A stretch of 64,000 bases of DNA from a bacterium. GTDB lineage: Bacteria; Planctomycetota; Planctomycetia; Isosphaerales; Isosphaeraceae. Location: contig WGMM01000008.1 of assembly GCA_016125085.1 (NCBI GenBank), positions 147,449 to 211,448 on the forward strand, read 5' to 3'. This document shows positions 43,737-54,059 of the stretch, piece by piece (position 1 is the first letter of the stretch; the number at the start of each line of letters is the position of its first letter). The notes beneath the pieces were generated by a model. The model saw nothing but the letters and a program-made list of their open reading frames with translations. It was not told where the DNA came from and ran no database searches. The position numbers and the translations under genes were made by a program.

Positions 43737-45830
43737 ATGGCCGAAGAAACGCTCGATCCATCCGTGATCGAACAAACCCGTCAGCAGATCAAGCGCCTGG
43801 TGGGCGAGATCGCGGAACTGGCCGAAGCCGACATCCAGCCGCAGGAATTCGCCGTCGAGTTCCTGAACCGGGTTGTGGCCGCGGTCGCTGCGACCGGCGG
43901 TGCGCTCTGGATGGTCGATCCGCGCGGCGGATTGCGGATTCAGCACCAGATCGAGTTCCGCCAGACGGGGCTGCTGGATGGCCGTGTCCGCACGGCTCCG
44001 CACGATGCCCTGCTGGGCATCATGATGCAGACGAACGAACCCCAGGCGATTCCGTCGGGGGCCGTGGTCGAAGGGATGCCGAACGCCGGCAATCCGACGC
44101 CGTTCACGCTCATCATCGCGCCGATCACGGTCGACAAGCAGAATGTCGGCCTGATCGAAATCATGATGGACCCTTCGCGCAAAGCCGCACAGCAGCGCAG
44201 TACGCTGGTATTCGTGTCGGACCTGGCCGACCTGGCGACTCAGTTCCTGAAAAACCGCCAGATGCGGCAAGTGCTTTCGCAGCAAAGGCTCTGGAATCAG
44301 CTCGAAGGTTTCACTCACAGCATCCATAATTCGCTGGGGCTGACGGAAACCGCCCTGGCCGTGGCCAACGAAGGCAAGCGGCTGATCGGATGCGACCGTG
44401 TCAGTGTCGCGGTCAAGATCGGCGGCCGGCCGCTCGTCGAAGCGATCAGCGGCCAGGAAGTGGTCGAAAGGCGTTCGAACCTGGTCCGCGAGCTGACCCG
44501 CCTGTGCAAGGTCGTGGTGGCCTCGGGCGAGGATCTCGTCTACACAGGCGACACTGAGAACTTCCCGCCGGACATTCGCGACGCGCTGGAGCTTTACATC
44601 GACGAATCGGGCTCGAAAGCCCTGTTCGTGACGCTTTTGCACAAGCCCGTATCGACATTCGACAAGGAAGGCCTGAAAGCCCCGGACCGCGTGCCCTTCG
44701 GCTGTGTGGTGGCGGAGCAGATCGGTGACGAAATGCCGATGACCGACGCCCAGGCCCGGGCCGAAGTCGTTGCCCGCCACGCCTCTACGGCACTCTGGAA
44801 CGCCCAGACGCACGACAAGATCTTCATGCGGGGTCTTCTGACTACAATCGGCGGCCCCAGCCGCTGGTTCCGTGGCCGGAACCTGGCCAAGATCGTCGCG
44901 GCCCTGGTCGCCGTCGCGGGTATGGTCGCGGTTCTGGCCTTCGTGCCCTGGAAGCTGACGATCGCGGGCAAGGGCTCCCTCCTGCCGTCCGAACGGTTTT
45001 CGACTTACGCACCGGTCGCCCAGGGCGCGGTCGTGGAAAAAGTCTTCATCGAACACGGCCAGAAAGTCAAAAAGGGCGAACCGCTCCTCGAACTTTTCAG
45101 CCCGGACCTGGACAAGGAACACAAGCGGCTGATCGCGGAAATGAACGCCGCGAACACGCAGATGCTGAACCTGCGGAAACAGTCGGACGCCGCCATCTCA
45201 CGTCCGCAGGAACGTGAGCAGCTCAACGCCCAGCTCAACGAAGCGAAGATCAAATACGAATCGGCGCTTGAGCAGATCGACATCATCAACGAACAGCTCA
45301 AGACTCTGACATTGACCTCTCCCTGCGACGGCATCGTTACCACATGGGAGGTCGAGAAAAACCTCATGAAGCGCCCGGTCGAAGTCGGCCAGGAACTGAT
45401 ACAGGTGGCGGACACTTCGGGCGAGTGGGTTCTGGAGGTCGAGGTCGCCGACAGCGACATGGGGCCGATCCTGAGCTCTCTGGACAAACTCAAGAAAGAA
45501 ATCGCCGCGGGCACGAAACCGGCCGACTCCAAACTGGGTGCCTACTTCGTGACGATGACCGATCCTGAGCATCGTTACCGGGGCCAGGTGCTGCGAGTCA
45601 GCGCCAAGGCCGAAACTGCCGAGCAGGAACATGTCGTCAAGGTGACGGTCGCATTCCCTGAAGAGGTCCGTCAGGACTTCCTGCGACGCAACCGCGAAAT
45701 GAGGCCTGGCTCGGAAGTTCGGGCCCGGGTCGAATGCGGCAGCGCCAGCCTGGCTTACGTGATCTTCCGCGACGTGATTCAGGTCTTCTACGAGACCATT
45801 CTGTTCCGCTGGCCATTCCTCAAGGGCTGA
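43737..45830 (+). CDS. GAF domain protein fused to a HlyD-type membrane-fusion (adaptor) domain
   Basis: A 697-residue protein starting MAEETLDPSVIEQTRQQIK; CAGG lies 8 bases before the ATG. A cytoplasmic N-terminal part has two GAF-like regions (residues ~30-170, with LWMVDPRGG; and ~190-360, with GCDRVSVAVKIGG). One membrane segment (IVAALVAVAGMVAVLAFVPW, near 385) follows. The periplasmic part has a lipoyl/barrel-sandwich hairpin (KLTIAGKGSLLPSE ... VFIEHGQKVKKGEPLLELFSPD), a coiled-coil hairpin (KRLIAEMNAANTQML ... EQIDIINEQLKTLTL) and the closing half-lipoyl segment SPCDGIVTTWEV. HlyD adaptors link an inner-membrane exporter to an outer-membrane exit. A GAF sensor joined to one is uncommon. 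It is the first gene of a three-gene set with two further HlyD-containing proteins. Confidence 0.82.
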   Translation: MAEETLDPSVIEQTRQQIKRLVGEIAELAEADIQPQEFAVEFLNRVVAAVAATGGALWMVDPRGGLRIQHQIEFRQTGLLDGRVRTAPHDALLGIMMQTNEPQAIPSGAVVEGMPNAGNPTPFTLIIAPITVDKQNVGLIEIMMDPSRKAAQQRSTLVFVSDLADLATQFLKNRQMRQVLSQQRLWNQLEGFTHSIHNSLGLTETALAVANEGKRLIGCDRVSVAVKIGGRPLVEAISGQEVVERRSNLVRELTRLCKVVVASGEDLVYTGDTENFPPDIRDALELYIDESGSKALFVTLLHKPVSTFDKEGLKAPDRVPFGCVVAEQIGDEMPMTDAQARAEVVARHASTALWNAQTHDKIFMRGLLTTIGGPSRWFRGRNLAKIVAALVAVAGMVAVLAFVPWKLTIAGKGSLLPSERFSTYAPVAQGAVVEKVFIEHGQKVKKGEPLLELFSPDLDKEHKRLIAEMNAANTQMLNLRKQSDAAISRPQEREQLNAQLNEAKIKYESALEQIDIINEQLKTLTLTSPCDGIVTTWEVEKNLMKRPVEVGQELIQVADTSGEWVLEVEVADSDMGPILSSLDKLKKEIAAGTKPADSKLGAYFVTMTDPEHRYRGQVLRVSAKAETAEQEHVVKVTVAFPEEVRQDFLRRNREMRPGSEVRARVECGSASLAYVIFRDVIQVFYETILFRWPFLKG

Positions 45831-45842
45831 GAGATCTCCGGA

Positions 45843-45868
45843 GCGACCGCCTGACGGAAGGCGGTCGC
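45843..45868 (+). repeat. Hairpin between the GAF-HlyD and HlyD genes
   Basis: A 9-bp perfect stem, 45843-45851 with 45860-45868, and an 8-base loop, without a T-run. It lies between two genes of one likely operon, so it may stabilise the upstream mRNA end or attenuate transcription rather than stop it. Confidence 0.45.
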
Positions 45869-45918
45869 CGACATCGAATCACGTTTTGATTTTCCCGATT
45901 CCGAAAGGCCCCCGACCG

Positions 45919-46878
45919 ATGCGATTTCGACACCTGCCCCAGGTTCTGACGTTCTCCGTCGCATTCTTGACGACCGGTTTGCTCGCCACCGCACAACAGC
46001 CGCCCTCCTCTTCCAGATCCGCCCGCGACGTCGCCCGCTATGACGGATCGACGCTCGTCGTTCGCGGCAATATCGACTGGCTCCAGAGATCGGATGTGGC
46101 GGCGCTTCGCGAGGGGGTTCTCAAAAGCCTCGAACTGCGCGAAGGCATGTTCGCCAAAAAGGGCGACGTGATCGGCGAACTCCACAACGAAGTCGCCGTC
46201 ATCTCGGCCAAGAAAGCCAAGGTCGCCGCCGAAAGCCGCGGCAACCTGAAACGGGCGGAAGCCTCCGAACTTCTGGCCAAGTCGATCGTCGCACGCGACT
46301 ATAACCTGATCAAGAGCAAGTCGATCTCTACGGAAGAAGTCGAAAAGCACCAGGCGGAGTTGCTCGCCGCCGGCGCCGAAATCCTTCGTGCCGAAGAAGA
46401 AATCAAGCTCGCTCAGGCCGAAGCCGAACTGGCGGACCGGATCGTTCAGGAGCATACCATCACAGCCCCGTTCGACGGGATCGTCATCAACGTGATGAAG
46501 CACGAGCAGGAATCGGTCCGGGCCAACGAACCGGTCGTGACCCTGGGCAATCCAGAGGTTTTCCGCGTCACGGCATTTCTGCCGGTGGATCATTCCTATG
46601 GCGTGAAAGTCGGCCAGGAAGTGCTCGTCCGCCCCTATGTGGCCGCAGCCGATCTGCCCGTCGAAAAATCGGTCTACAAGGGCAAGGTCAGTATGGTCGA
46701 CTCGGAAATCCAGGTCATCGCCGAGTCCGCGACACGCATTTTCGTCGAAGTGCCGAATGTCGATGGTCAGCTTCGCCCCGGTCTTGAGGCCGAACTGACG
46801 ATCGTCCTGAATCCTCAGGGCGCGAACGACACGGCGAAAACGATAGTCATCCAGCCGATCCAGACCGCCAAGCCCTGA
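45919..46878 (+). CDS. HlyD/RND-type periplasmic adaptor protein
   Basis: A 319-residue exported protein with signal peptide (VLTFSVAFLTTGLLATAQ). A barrel-sandwich half (GNIDWLQRSDVAALREGVLKSLELREGMFAKKGDVIGEL) is followed by a long helical hairpin (AKKAKVAAESRGNLKRAEASELL ... AEAELADRIVQEH), the closing half TITAPFDGIVINVMKHEQESV and a beta-barrel domain (FRVTAFLPVDHSYGVKVGQEVLV). This is the complete membrane-fusion-protein plan. The ATG at 45919 is preceded by AAAGG; a TTG upstream is possible. It sits in the operon with the GAF-HlyD and the M50 genes. Confidence 0.88.
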   Translation: MRFRHLPQVLTFSVAFLTTGLLATAQQPPSSSRSARDVARYDGSTLVVRGNIDWLQRSDVAALREGVLKSLELREGMFAKKGDVIGELHNEVAVISAKKAKVAAESRGNLKRAEASELLAKSIVARDYNLIKSKSISTEEVEKHQAELLAAGAEILRAEEEIKLAQAEAELADRIVQEHTITAPFDGIVINVMKHEQESVRANEPVVTLGNPEVFRVTAFLPVDHSYGVKVGQEVLVRPYVAAADLPVEKSVYKGKVSMVDSEIQVIAESATRIFVEVPNVDGQLRPGLEAELTIVLNPQGANDTAKTIVIQPIQTAKP

Positions 46879-46993
46879 CCGCTTCCCGCTTGACCCGCCG
46901 GCCGGCTGATTCCGCAGAGAACCCAGTCGGCCGCAGGGAACCGGGCCGCCGAAATCGCCGCATCGCAATCGATCGAACCGAGGGACTTCCGAA

Positions 46994-49177
46994 GTGGCAA
47001 CCGCTCCCACGATCACTCCCAACACACCGATGGGCCAGGCGGGCGAAACCCTCCAGGTCAAGCTTCGCCCCGATCTTGTGGTTCGCCCCCAGTTCTACGA
47101 GGGCATGACCCACTACGTGGTCAAAGACCCGATCGGCCTGAAGTATTACCGGTTCAAGGCTGAAGAGTACTTCCTCCTGCAGCAGCTCGACGGCAAGTCG
47201 ACACTGCTGGAAGTGAAGAAGGCCTTCGAACGCAAGTACCGGCCTCAGACGATCACGGTCGACGACCTCGTCCGGTTCTGTTCTCAGCTTCACGAAGCCG
47301 GTATCGCCACGGTCGACACCCCGGATCAGACGGAAGTCTTCATCAAGCGGCGCCGCAAGCGAATCTGGAAAAAAGTCAAAGGCGCCGTTTCGAACGTCCT
47401 CTACATCAAGATCCCGATCATCGATCCGGAACGTCTTCTGACGTGGATGTACCCCTACTTCCGCTGGATGTTCACGCGCACGTTCGTCGTCCTCAGCACG
47501 CTTTTCATGCTCTCGGCACTGACACTGGTGATGAGTCAGTGGTCGACCTTCATGGAACGGCTGCCTGACTTCCAGTCGTTCTTCAACTTCCGCACGATTT
47601 TCTACTTCTGGTTCAGCCTCGCCTTCGTGAAGATCATTCACGAATTCGGTCACGGTCTCACCGCCAAGCACTACGGCGGTGAAGTGCACGAAATGGGGGC
47701 GCTGCTGCTGTGCCTCACGCCGGCGCTCTATTGCGACGTCACGGACAGCTGGCTCCTGCCGAACAAGTGGCACCGGATCTGGATCTCGGCCGCCGGGATC
47801 TATGTCGAATGCTTCCTCGCGTCGATCGCCACATTCTGCTGGTTCTACAGTAACCCGGGGCTCTTCAACAGCCTCATGCTGGCGACGATGTTCCTGTGCT
47901 CCGTCAACACGATCATGTTCAACGCCAATCCGCTCATGCGGTATGACGGCTACTACGTGTTGTCGGACTATCTGGAAATTCCCAACCTGCGGATCAAGGC
48001 CAACCAGTTTTTCTCGTACGCGTTTCAGGAAAAGGTCCTCGGCCTGGAAGTGCCGGTGCAGTCCTACATGCCCCGGACCCGCCGCTGGCTGTTCGTGACG
48101 TACGCCATCGCCAGCTTCCTGTATCGCTGGTTCGTCACGATCTCAATCCTGTTCTTCCTGCACAGTATCCTCAAACCTCACAAGATTTACTCCGTCGGTC
48201 TGATCTTCGCCGCCGTCGGCATGGTCCCGCTGGTCATCATGCCCGCGTTCCAGATCTTCAAGTTCGTCCGTACTCCGGGAAGGTTCCGAAAAGTGAAAAA
48301 GCTGCGTGCCACCGCCTGGGCCGTGTCCACCGTGGCCGTGCTCACGGCGATCCTGATGATTCCCACGCCCCTGCGAGTCAAGGGCACATTCGTGATCGCT
48401 CCGGCACAACCGTCGAGGATCTACGCCAATACCCCTGGCAGACTCGTCTCCCTGGCCGTCAAGGACGGCGACTACGTCAAGAAGGGCGACCTGATCGCCC
48501 AACTTTCGAATCTCGACAAACAGCGCGAACGGGCGAACTTCCAGGAAGAACTTCAGATCAATCGCGTGAAGGCCGCCACCTTCGCCCGGTCGCAGGATCT
48601 CGAAGGCCGCCGCCTGGCCATTCAGCACGCGACTCTGGCCGACGAACTCGAACCGGTCGTCGCCCGGGTGAACGACGAACTCGCCAAGCTCTATCTTGTC
48701 GCCGATAAAGACGGTCAGGTGATCGGAGTTCCCAAAAAGGAAACCACTGGCCAGTGGGTCCGCCCTGAAAAGCCCTTCTGCGAAATTGGCGACCCCAAAA
48801 AGCTCGAAGCCCACGTCATCATCGATCAGTCCGACTATGACCTGATCGAGAAAGGCAGCAAGGCCTGGATCAAGGTCTACGGCAACAGCGTTCGGACGTA
48901 CCGCTCGAACGTCAAGGAAATGGCTTCGAAAAACCGGGACGAAGTCCCGACCGAACTGACGAACATGGCCGGCGGCGAAATCGCCGCGGAACAGGACCAG
49001 GCCACCGGAAAGCTCAAACCCCTCTCAGCCCAGTACGAAGTCACCCTGCCGATCGATAACGACGACCTTTCGCTGCACGTCGGCCAGCGAGGATTCGCCA
49101 AGATCGACGGCGGCACGTCCACCCTCGCCTGGTGGATCTGGCGCACGCTGACGAAGACTTTCCACTTCACGCTTTGA
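46994..49177 (+). CDS. PqqD-like / M50 site-2-type metalloprotease / HlyD fusion membrane protein
   Basis: A 727-residue multidomain protein. Residues ~20-110 look like a PqqD-type winged helix (LVVRPQFYEGMTHYVVKDPI ... YFLLQQLDGKSTLLEVKKAF). A polytopic domain with HEFGHGLTAKHYGGEVHEMG (HExxH, near residue 218) and NANPLMRYDGYYVLSDY (NPxxxxDG-type second motif, near 315) is the M50 site-2 protease signature; several helices surround it. The C-terminal part (TPLRVKGTFVIAPAQPSRIYANTPGRL ... DYVKKGDLIAQLSNLD) is a lipoyl/HlyD-like half domain with a coiled coil. The start is a GTG with GAGGGA 8 bases upstream. PqqD domains usually bind a peptide precursor, and M50 enzymes cut within membranes, so a peptide-processing and export role is my inference. 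No ABC exporter gene is adjacent. Confidence 0.85.
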   Translation: MATAPTITPNTPMGQAGETLQVKLRPDLVVRPQFYEGMTHYVVKDPIGLKYYRFKAEEYFLLQQLDGKSTLLEVKKAFERKYRPQTITVDDLVRFCSQLHEAGIATVDTPDQTEVFIKRRRKRIWKKVKGAVSNVLYIKIPIIDPERLLTWMYPYFRWMFTRTFVVLSTLFMLSALTLVMSQWSTFMERLPDFQSFFNFRTIFYFWFSLAFVKIIHEFGHGLTAKHYGGEVHEMGALLLCLTPALYCDVTDSWLLPNKWHRIWISAAGIYVECFLASIATFCWFYSNPGLFNSLMLATMFLCSVNTIMFNANPLMRYDGYYVLSDYLEIPNLRIKANQFFSYAFQEKVLGLEVPVQSYMPRTRRWLFVTYAIASFLYRWFVTISILFFLHSILKPHKIYSVGLIFAAVGMVPLVIMPAFQIFKFVRTPGRFRKVKKLRATAWAVSTVAVLTAILMIPTPLRVKGTFVIAPAQPSRIYANTPGRLVSLAVKDGDYVKKGDLIAQLSNLDKQRERANFQEELQINRVKAATFARSQDLEGRRLAIQHATLADELEPVVARVNDELAKLYLVADKDGQVIGVPKKETTGQWVRPEKPFCEIGDPKKLEAHVIIDQSDYDLIEKGSKAWIKVYGNSVRTYRSNVKEMASKNRDEVPTELTNMAGGEIAAEQDQATGKLKPLSAQYEVTLPIDNDDLSLHVGQRGFAKIDGGTSTLAWWIWRTLTKTFHFTL

Positions 49178-49230
49178 GCCCGGCGATTGCGATTCGATTC
49201 CGTTCGTCTCGAATCCCGCTGCCAAAACAC

Positions 49231-49264
49231 GAAGAGCCGGTCGAGATCTCTCGACCGGCTCTTC
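49231..49264. terminator. Bidirectional terminator between the M50-HlyD and glmU genes
   Basis: A 14-bp perfect stem with a 6-base loop, 49231-49244 with 49251-49264, with a T-rich end on both sides (ATTTTG on plus, GTTTTG on minus). It lies between two convergent genes. Confidence 0.88.
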
Positions 49265-49300
49265 GCATTTTGTGGATTCGGATGGATCTACCGGATCGAA

Positions 49301-50605
49301 TCAGCGCGGAGGCTGCTCCGGATCGACCGGACCGGACTGCCGATCGCGTGCTTTCGATATCGGCTGGGCCGGCACGCCGACCACCGTGCTGTCTTCCGGC
49401 ACCGGCCGGGCCGAAGTCACGACGGCCCCGGCACCCACTTTGGAGCGGTCGCCGATCGACGTCGGGGCCACGAGCACACTGCCAGCGCCGATCGTCACCT
49501 GATCGCCGATCGTCGTCTTCTGCTTGTGCCGTCCATCGAAATTCGCGGTGATCGCCCCCGCCCCGATCGTCACCCGCTTGCCGATCTCGGTATCACCCAG
49601 GTACGACAGGTGCCGCACAAGTGTCCCTTCGCCAAGTTCGCTGCGCACGATGTCCACGAACGCACCGACCTCGACCTTATCCTCGAGCACTGTACCATGA
49701 CGGAGAAGCGCGAAAGGGCCGATCCGGCAGTTCTTGCCGACCGTGACCTCACCATCGACGACCGAGAACGGATAAATGACCGTGTCGGCCCCGATGCGAG
49801 CCCGGCTGTCGACGTAAGTCGTCCGCGGGTCGTAGATCGTCACACCCTCGTCCATCAACCGGTCAAGAATTCGCCGGCTCATGATCGCGTGAGCTTCAGC
49901 CAGGTGCTGTCGGGTGTTGATCCCGAGAATATCGTCCGCCTCCAGCGCCACGATGGCTTGAACCTCGTGCCCCTTGCGCTGAAGGATTTCCGGCACGTCG
50001 GTCAGGTAATACTCGCCCTGGGCGTTCGCGGGCCGCACTTCCTCGAGCGATTCGAAAAGACGTTGGGCCATGAAAACATAACAGCTCGGGTTGACCTCCT
50101 TGATCGCCGCCTGATCCGGCGTGCAGTCCTTCTGCTCGATGATCCGAAGAAAGCGGCCCGTCGTGTCTCTCAAGATACGTCCGTAACCGCTCGGATCGGG
50201 CACGATCGACGTCCCCATCAGGCATTCCACGCCTGTGGTTTTTTGCTTTTCCAGCAGACTGGCGAGCGGCTCGCTGCGCATGCAGGGCTCGTCGCCGACG
50301 AGGATCATCACCGGGCCGGCGTAATCCTTCAGAACGGTCCTGGCACTTTTGACGGCGTCACCTGTACCGAGCTGCTGATGCTGCGTCGCGAAATGGACGT
50401 TGGCGTAACCTTCCAGATTCGCCTTCACCTCTTCGGCCCCCTGGCCGACGATCACGACAACGTCCGACACACCGGCCCCGAAAGCCGCGTGCACGACGTG
50501 ACGTATCATCGACTGGCCGCAGACTTCGTGCAGTACCTTGGGCTTTTCGGACTTCATCCGCTTGCCCTGACCTGCCGCCAGGATGATCGCCACAGGCCCC
50601 TTCAT
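49301..50605 (-). CDS. glmU: Bifunctional UDP-N-acetylglucosamine pyrophosphorylase / glucosamine-1-phosphate N-acetyltransferase
   Basis: A 434-residue enzyme for the last two steps of UDP-GlcNAc synthesis, the precursor of peptidoglycan and lipopolysaccharide. The uridyltransferase domain begins with AIILAAGQGKRMKSEKPKVL (the GxGxRMxSxxPKVL loop); MILVGDEPCM and GTGDAVKSAR follow. The left-handed beta-helix of hexapeptide repeats (KNCRIGPFALLRHGTVLED, GAGAITANFDGRHKQKTTIG) has VRHLSYLGD, where the histidine is the acetyltransferase base. The ATG at 50605 has GGAG 8 bases upstream. The length is close to the family norm (about 455), with a short C-terminal tail. It converges with the M50-HlyD gene. 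Confidence 0.93.
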   Translation of the reverse strand: MKGPVAIILAAGQGKRMKSEKPKVLHEVCGQSMIRHVVHAAFGAGVSDVVVIVGQGAEEVKANLEGYANVHFATQHQQLGTGDAVKSARTVLKDYAGPVMILVGDEPCMRSEPLASLLEKQKTTGVECLMGTSIVPDPSGYGRILRDTTGRFLRIIEQKDCTPDQAAIKEVNPSCYVFMAQRLFESLEEVRPANAQGEYYLTDVPEILQRKGHEVQAIVALEADDILGINTRQHLAEAHAIMSRRILDRLMDEGVTIYDPRTTYVDSRARIGADTVIYPFSVVDGEVTVGKNCRIGPFALLRHGTVLEDKVEVGAFVDIVRSELGEGTLVRHLSYLGDTEIGKRVTIGAGAITANFDGRHKQKTTIGDQVTIGAGSVLVAPTSIGDRSKVGAGAVVTSARPVPEDSTVVGVPAQPISKARDRQSGPVDPEQPPR

Positions 50606-50782
50606 GTCGAGTCTCCGAGATTCGTCCGTGTTCGGTTCGAAAGTCACAACCGTTCCGAAAAACTCGGCTTCGGTTTATGGCTGCCAAAATAACGAAAATC
50701 AGGCAGCCGGGTCAAACAGCTATACCGGGCATCATCAAGAATTCACGGGATCGAACTGCAATTCGGTCGAAAGTCCGACCTG

Positions 50783-52015
50783 TCATTCGTCCGATCGACC
50801 GCCCGGGGCAGCTCGTTTCTCCGCGTTGTCGATGCGAAAGATCGCCGTCTGGGATTCTTCGTCCAGGGGGTTTTTCTGCAGCACGAGACCGAACCAGGCT
50901 CGGGCTTCGTCGAGTCTGCCTGCGGACTCGCAAGCCCTGGCGAGTACACGCCATTCTTCAGGACCGCTCGTGGCAGCGGAGTTTTCCATCTTGAGGAGCA
51001 AATTGTTGAGTGCGTCGATCCGGCCTGCCTGTTCGGTACGAGCTTTTCCTCGTTCGGCTTGTCCCACGAGTGCGAGAGCCCGGCCAAGATCGGCGACGAC
51101 CTGTCGACGACCAGGTTCAGCGGCCAGCGCGATTTCGAAACAGCGGACCGCGGCTGGTCCGTCGCCATTCAGCAGAGCCAGGCGCCCTCGCATCGTGGCC
51201 GTGAGCGGATCATCCGCCGGAATACTGGACAAAGCGGCGTCGAGAGCCTCGGGGCCTTCACGGTCGATCTGGATTCTGAGTTTTTCCGCAGCGACGAACC
51301 GGCTGCCGGTTTTGTCGTCAGCAAGAGTCTCCAGTGCCTTGTCGGTCTCGGACTGACGATGCAGGATTTCCGCGAGAGCCACACGGGAGCGGTCATCCGC
51401 CGGGTCCGCCTGGACAGCTTTCTCCAGAATCGGAACCTGCTCGGAGGCCTCCCACCAGGCCAGGTCGCGTACCAGGCACCAGACATAAATCTCTTTGGCC
51501 GAAAGCGGAGCTTCCCGGGCGAGGACCTGGAATTGCCGGTGCAGTTCCTCGCGGCGCAATTGCATGCCGAGGATATAGATCAACTCCCGGCGCGGCTCGA
51601 TCAGCTCCTGAACTGGTGCGGGAACGAGCTGAAGAGCTTTCTTCAAATATTCTTCGGCGGCCCGGAACCGGAACTGCCCACGTTCGAGCTGACCGGAACG
51701 AAGCCGGGCCCAGCGAGCGAGCGGATGATCGTCAGGGATCGCAGCCAGTTCGACGAGGGCGGCTTCCGGCTGACCTTCAGCGATCTCGACCCGGGCCTGC
51801 AGACCATGATCCAGCGGGGTGGGCGGGCGATTCCGTTTCAGCTTCGCCAGAGTCACGCGTGCTTCGGCGAATTTGCCGGCTTCGACCTGATCGAGAGCCC
51901 GGTCATAAAGCGTGTTGGGGTTGAGAAACCAGGCGAAGAATACCCAGTTCGCCAGGATCGCGATCGAAACGAATGCGATGACGGTAAGAGCGAAGAGTTT
52001 GTAGGTTTTCGACAT
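50783..52015 (-). CDS. Membrane-anchored TPR-repeat protein
   Basis: A 410-residue protein with one N-terminal membrane helix (FALTVIAFVSIAILANWVFFAW) and then alpha-helical repeats in pairs (such as LYDRALDQVEAGKFAEARVTLAKL, AAEEYLKKALQLVP, ILEKAVQADPADDRSRVALAEIL, VLARACESAGRLDEARAWFGLVLQKNP). These are tetratricopeptide-like, so the protein is probably a scaffold facing the periplasm. No enzymatic motif is visible. It lies 177 bases upstream of glmU on the same strand. The ATG at 52015 fits the helix. Confidence 0.82.
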   Translation of the reverse strand: MSKTYKLFALTVIAFVSIAILANWVFFAWFLNPNTLYDRALDQVEAGKFAEARVTLAKLKRNRPPTPLDHGLQARVEIAEGQPEAALVELAAIPDDHPLARWARLRSGQLERGQFRFRAAEEYLKKALQLVPAPVQELIEPRRELIYILGMQLRREELHRQFQVLAREAPLSAKEIYVWCLVRDLAWWEASEQVPILEKAVQADPADDRSRVALAEILHRQSETDKALETLADDKTGSRFVAAEKLRIQIDREGPEALDAALSSIPADDPLTATMRGRLALLNGDGPAAVRCFEIALAAEPGRRQVVADLGRALALVGQAERGKARTEQAGRIDALNNLLLKMENSAATSGPEEWRVLARACESAGRLDEARAWFGLVLQKNPLDEESQTAIFRIDNAEKRAAPGGRSDE

Positions 52016-52101
52016 GATCGCCTCGCCGACGGCACTCCGAATCCGGTCGATTCGTCATAGTTCACGATTCGTAGAAGTCGATCTTACACGCAATCGCGCA
52101 A

Positions 52102-52131
52102 GAAAAAACGGGGCCACAACCGTGGCCCCGT
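52102..52131 (-). terminator. Terminator after the DUF1559 gene
   Basis: A 10-bp perfect stem, 52108-52117 with 52122-52131, and a 4-base loop. On the minus strand it is followed by six T. It lies about 30 bases after the stop codon of the DUF1559 gene at 52164. Confidence 0.9.
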
Positions 52132-52163
52132 CCTCGATTTCGCCGATCGAAAGATCGATCGAA

Positions 52164-53261
<1,098 letters not shown>

Positions 53262-53391
53262 GAAACGCAACTCCCTGACTACGGCAAACTCTCGGGGAAC
53301 GGATGATGGAGAGGATGAAGCGAGTACATGCCGGTCACGTACCGGCCTTGTCGATCAGGGTAGCCCGAGTTCTGCCCTGAATCGATCCGGA

Positions 53392-53580
53392 TCAGTTGGC
53401 CGCTTTTTTCGTCTTGCCTTGTTCGCTGATGAACTTGTCAGACGCTTCCGCCTGACGCTGCATCTCGTCGGTCACTTCCACGGGCTTAGTGACGTCCACC
53501 TTGGAACCACCACAGCCAGCGAAGGCAGGGATCGAACAAACAGCCACGAGCGATGCGCAAAAGAAATCACGGTAGGACAC
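53392..53580 (-). CDS. Small lipoprotein next to DUF1559 gene
   Basis: A 62-residue protein with a lipoprotein signal sequence (FFCASLVAVCSIPAFAGCG; lipobox AFAGC). The mature part is a short charged helix (TKPVEVTDEMQRQAEASDKFI, ending in a lysine-rich tail). It resembles the tiny lipoproteins that commonly accompany planctomycete DUF1559 genes but shows no clear similarity to the two cassette lipoproteins. It is located 130 bases ahead of the DUF1559 start on the same strand. Function unknown. Confidence 0.72.
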   Translation of the reverse strand: MSYRDFFCASLVAVCSIPAFAGCGGSKVDVTKPVEVTDEMQRQAEASDKFISEQGKTKKAAN

Positions 53581-54059
53581 CGGTCATTGCCTCCGGAAGA
53601 TACGGCGAGTTCAGATCGCCGGAAATCGAGTTTTTGTCTTCGGTTTGAAGAACCGCGACAAGCGGCAAGCATCATTCCACATCCTCATCGACGGGAAGTC
53701 AAGTCGAAATGATCGAAACTCTTCGCCTAAGTTAGGAATGCGCAGAAAAACACCTTGCCTGCGAGAAAATCGACACAACAAAGACCCCGAACCTGACGAT
53801 TCAATGCTTTATTAAGCACATGCCGCTCGCGAACTCCAAAGGAATCGGCACCGATCACAGACATGAAATCGCATATACGAAAGTGTCTCCACGAAGTCGA
53901 AAAGGCAACGATTGACACGACTTCATCCCTTCGAGAATGATATTGGACAGATTTCGAGGCGTCCCGTTCACGAACAGGACATCCTTACCCGCCTACCATC
54001 CGTGGTCGGACCTGATCCGCTCACTCGTATCCGACTGTCAGTCGCTCAGGAACCCTTTC
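53581..54059. other. AT-richer divergent control region
   Basis: 479 bases between the lipoprotein start and the sugar dehydrogenase start, transcribed divergently. The stretch 53700-53930 is visibly richer in A and T. No gene, hairpin or regulatory RNA was recognised. The open frame from 53937 ahead of the dehydrogenase ATG lacks support. Confidence 0.4.

Noticed and set aside
49187..50692. Plus-strand frame of 501 codons opposite glmU
   Set aside because: The minus strand is a complete GlmU with its hexapeptide repeats; the plus frame has no family similarity.
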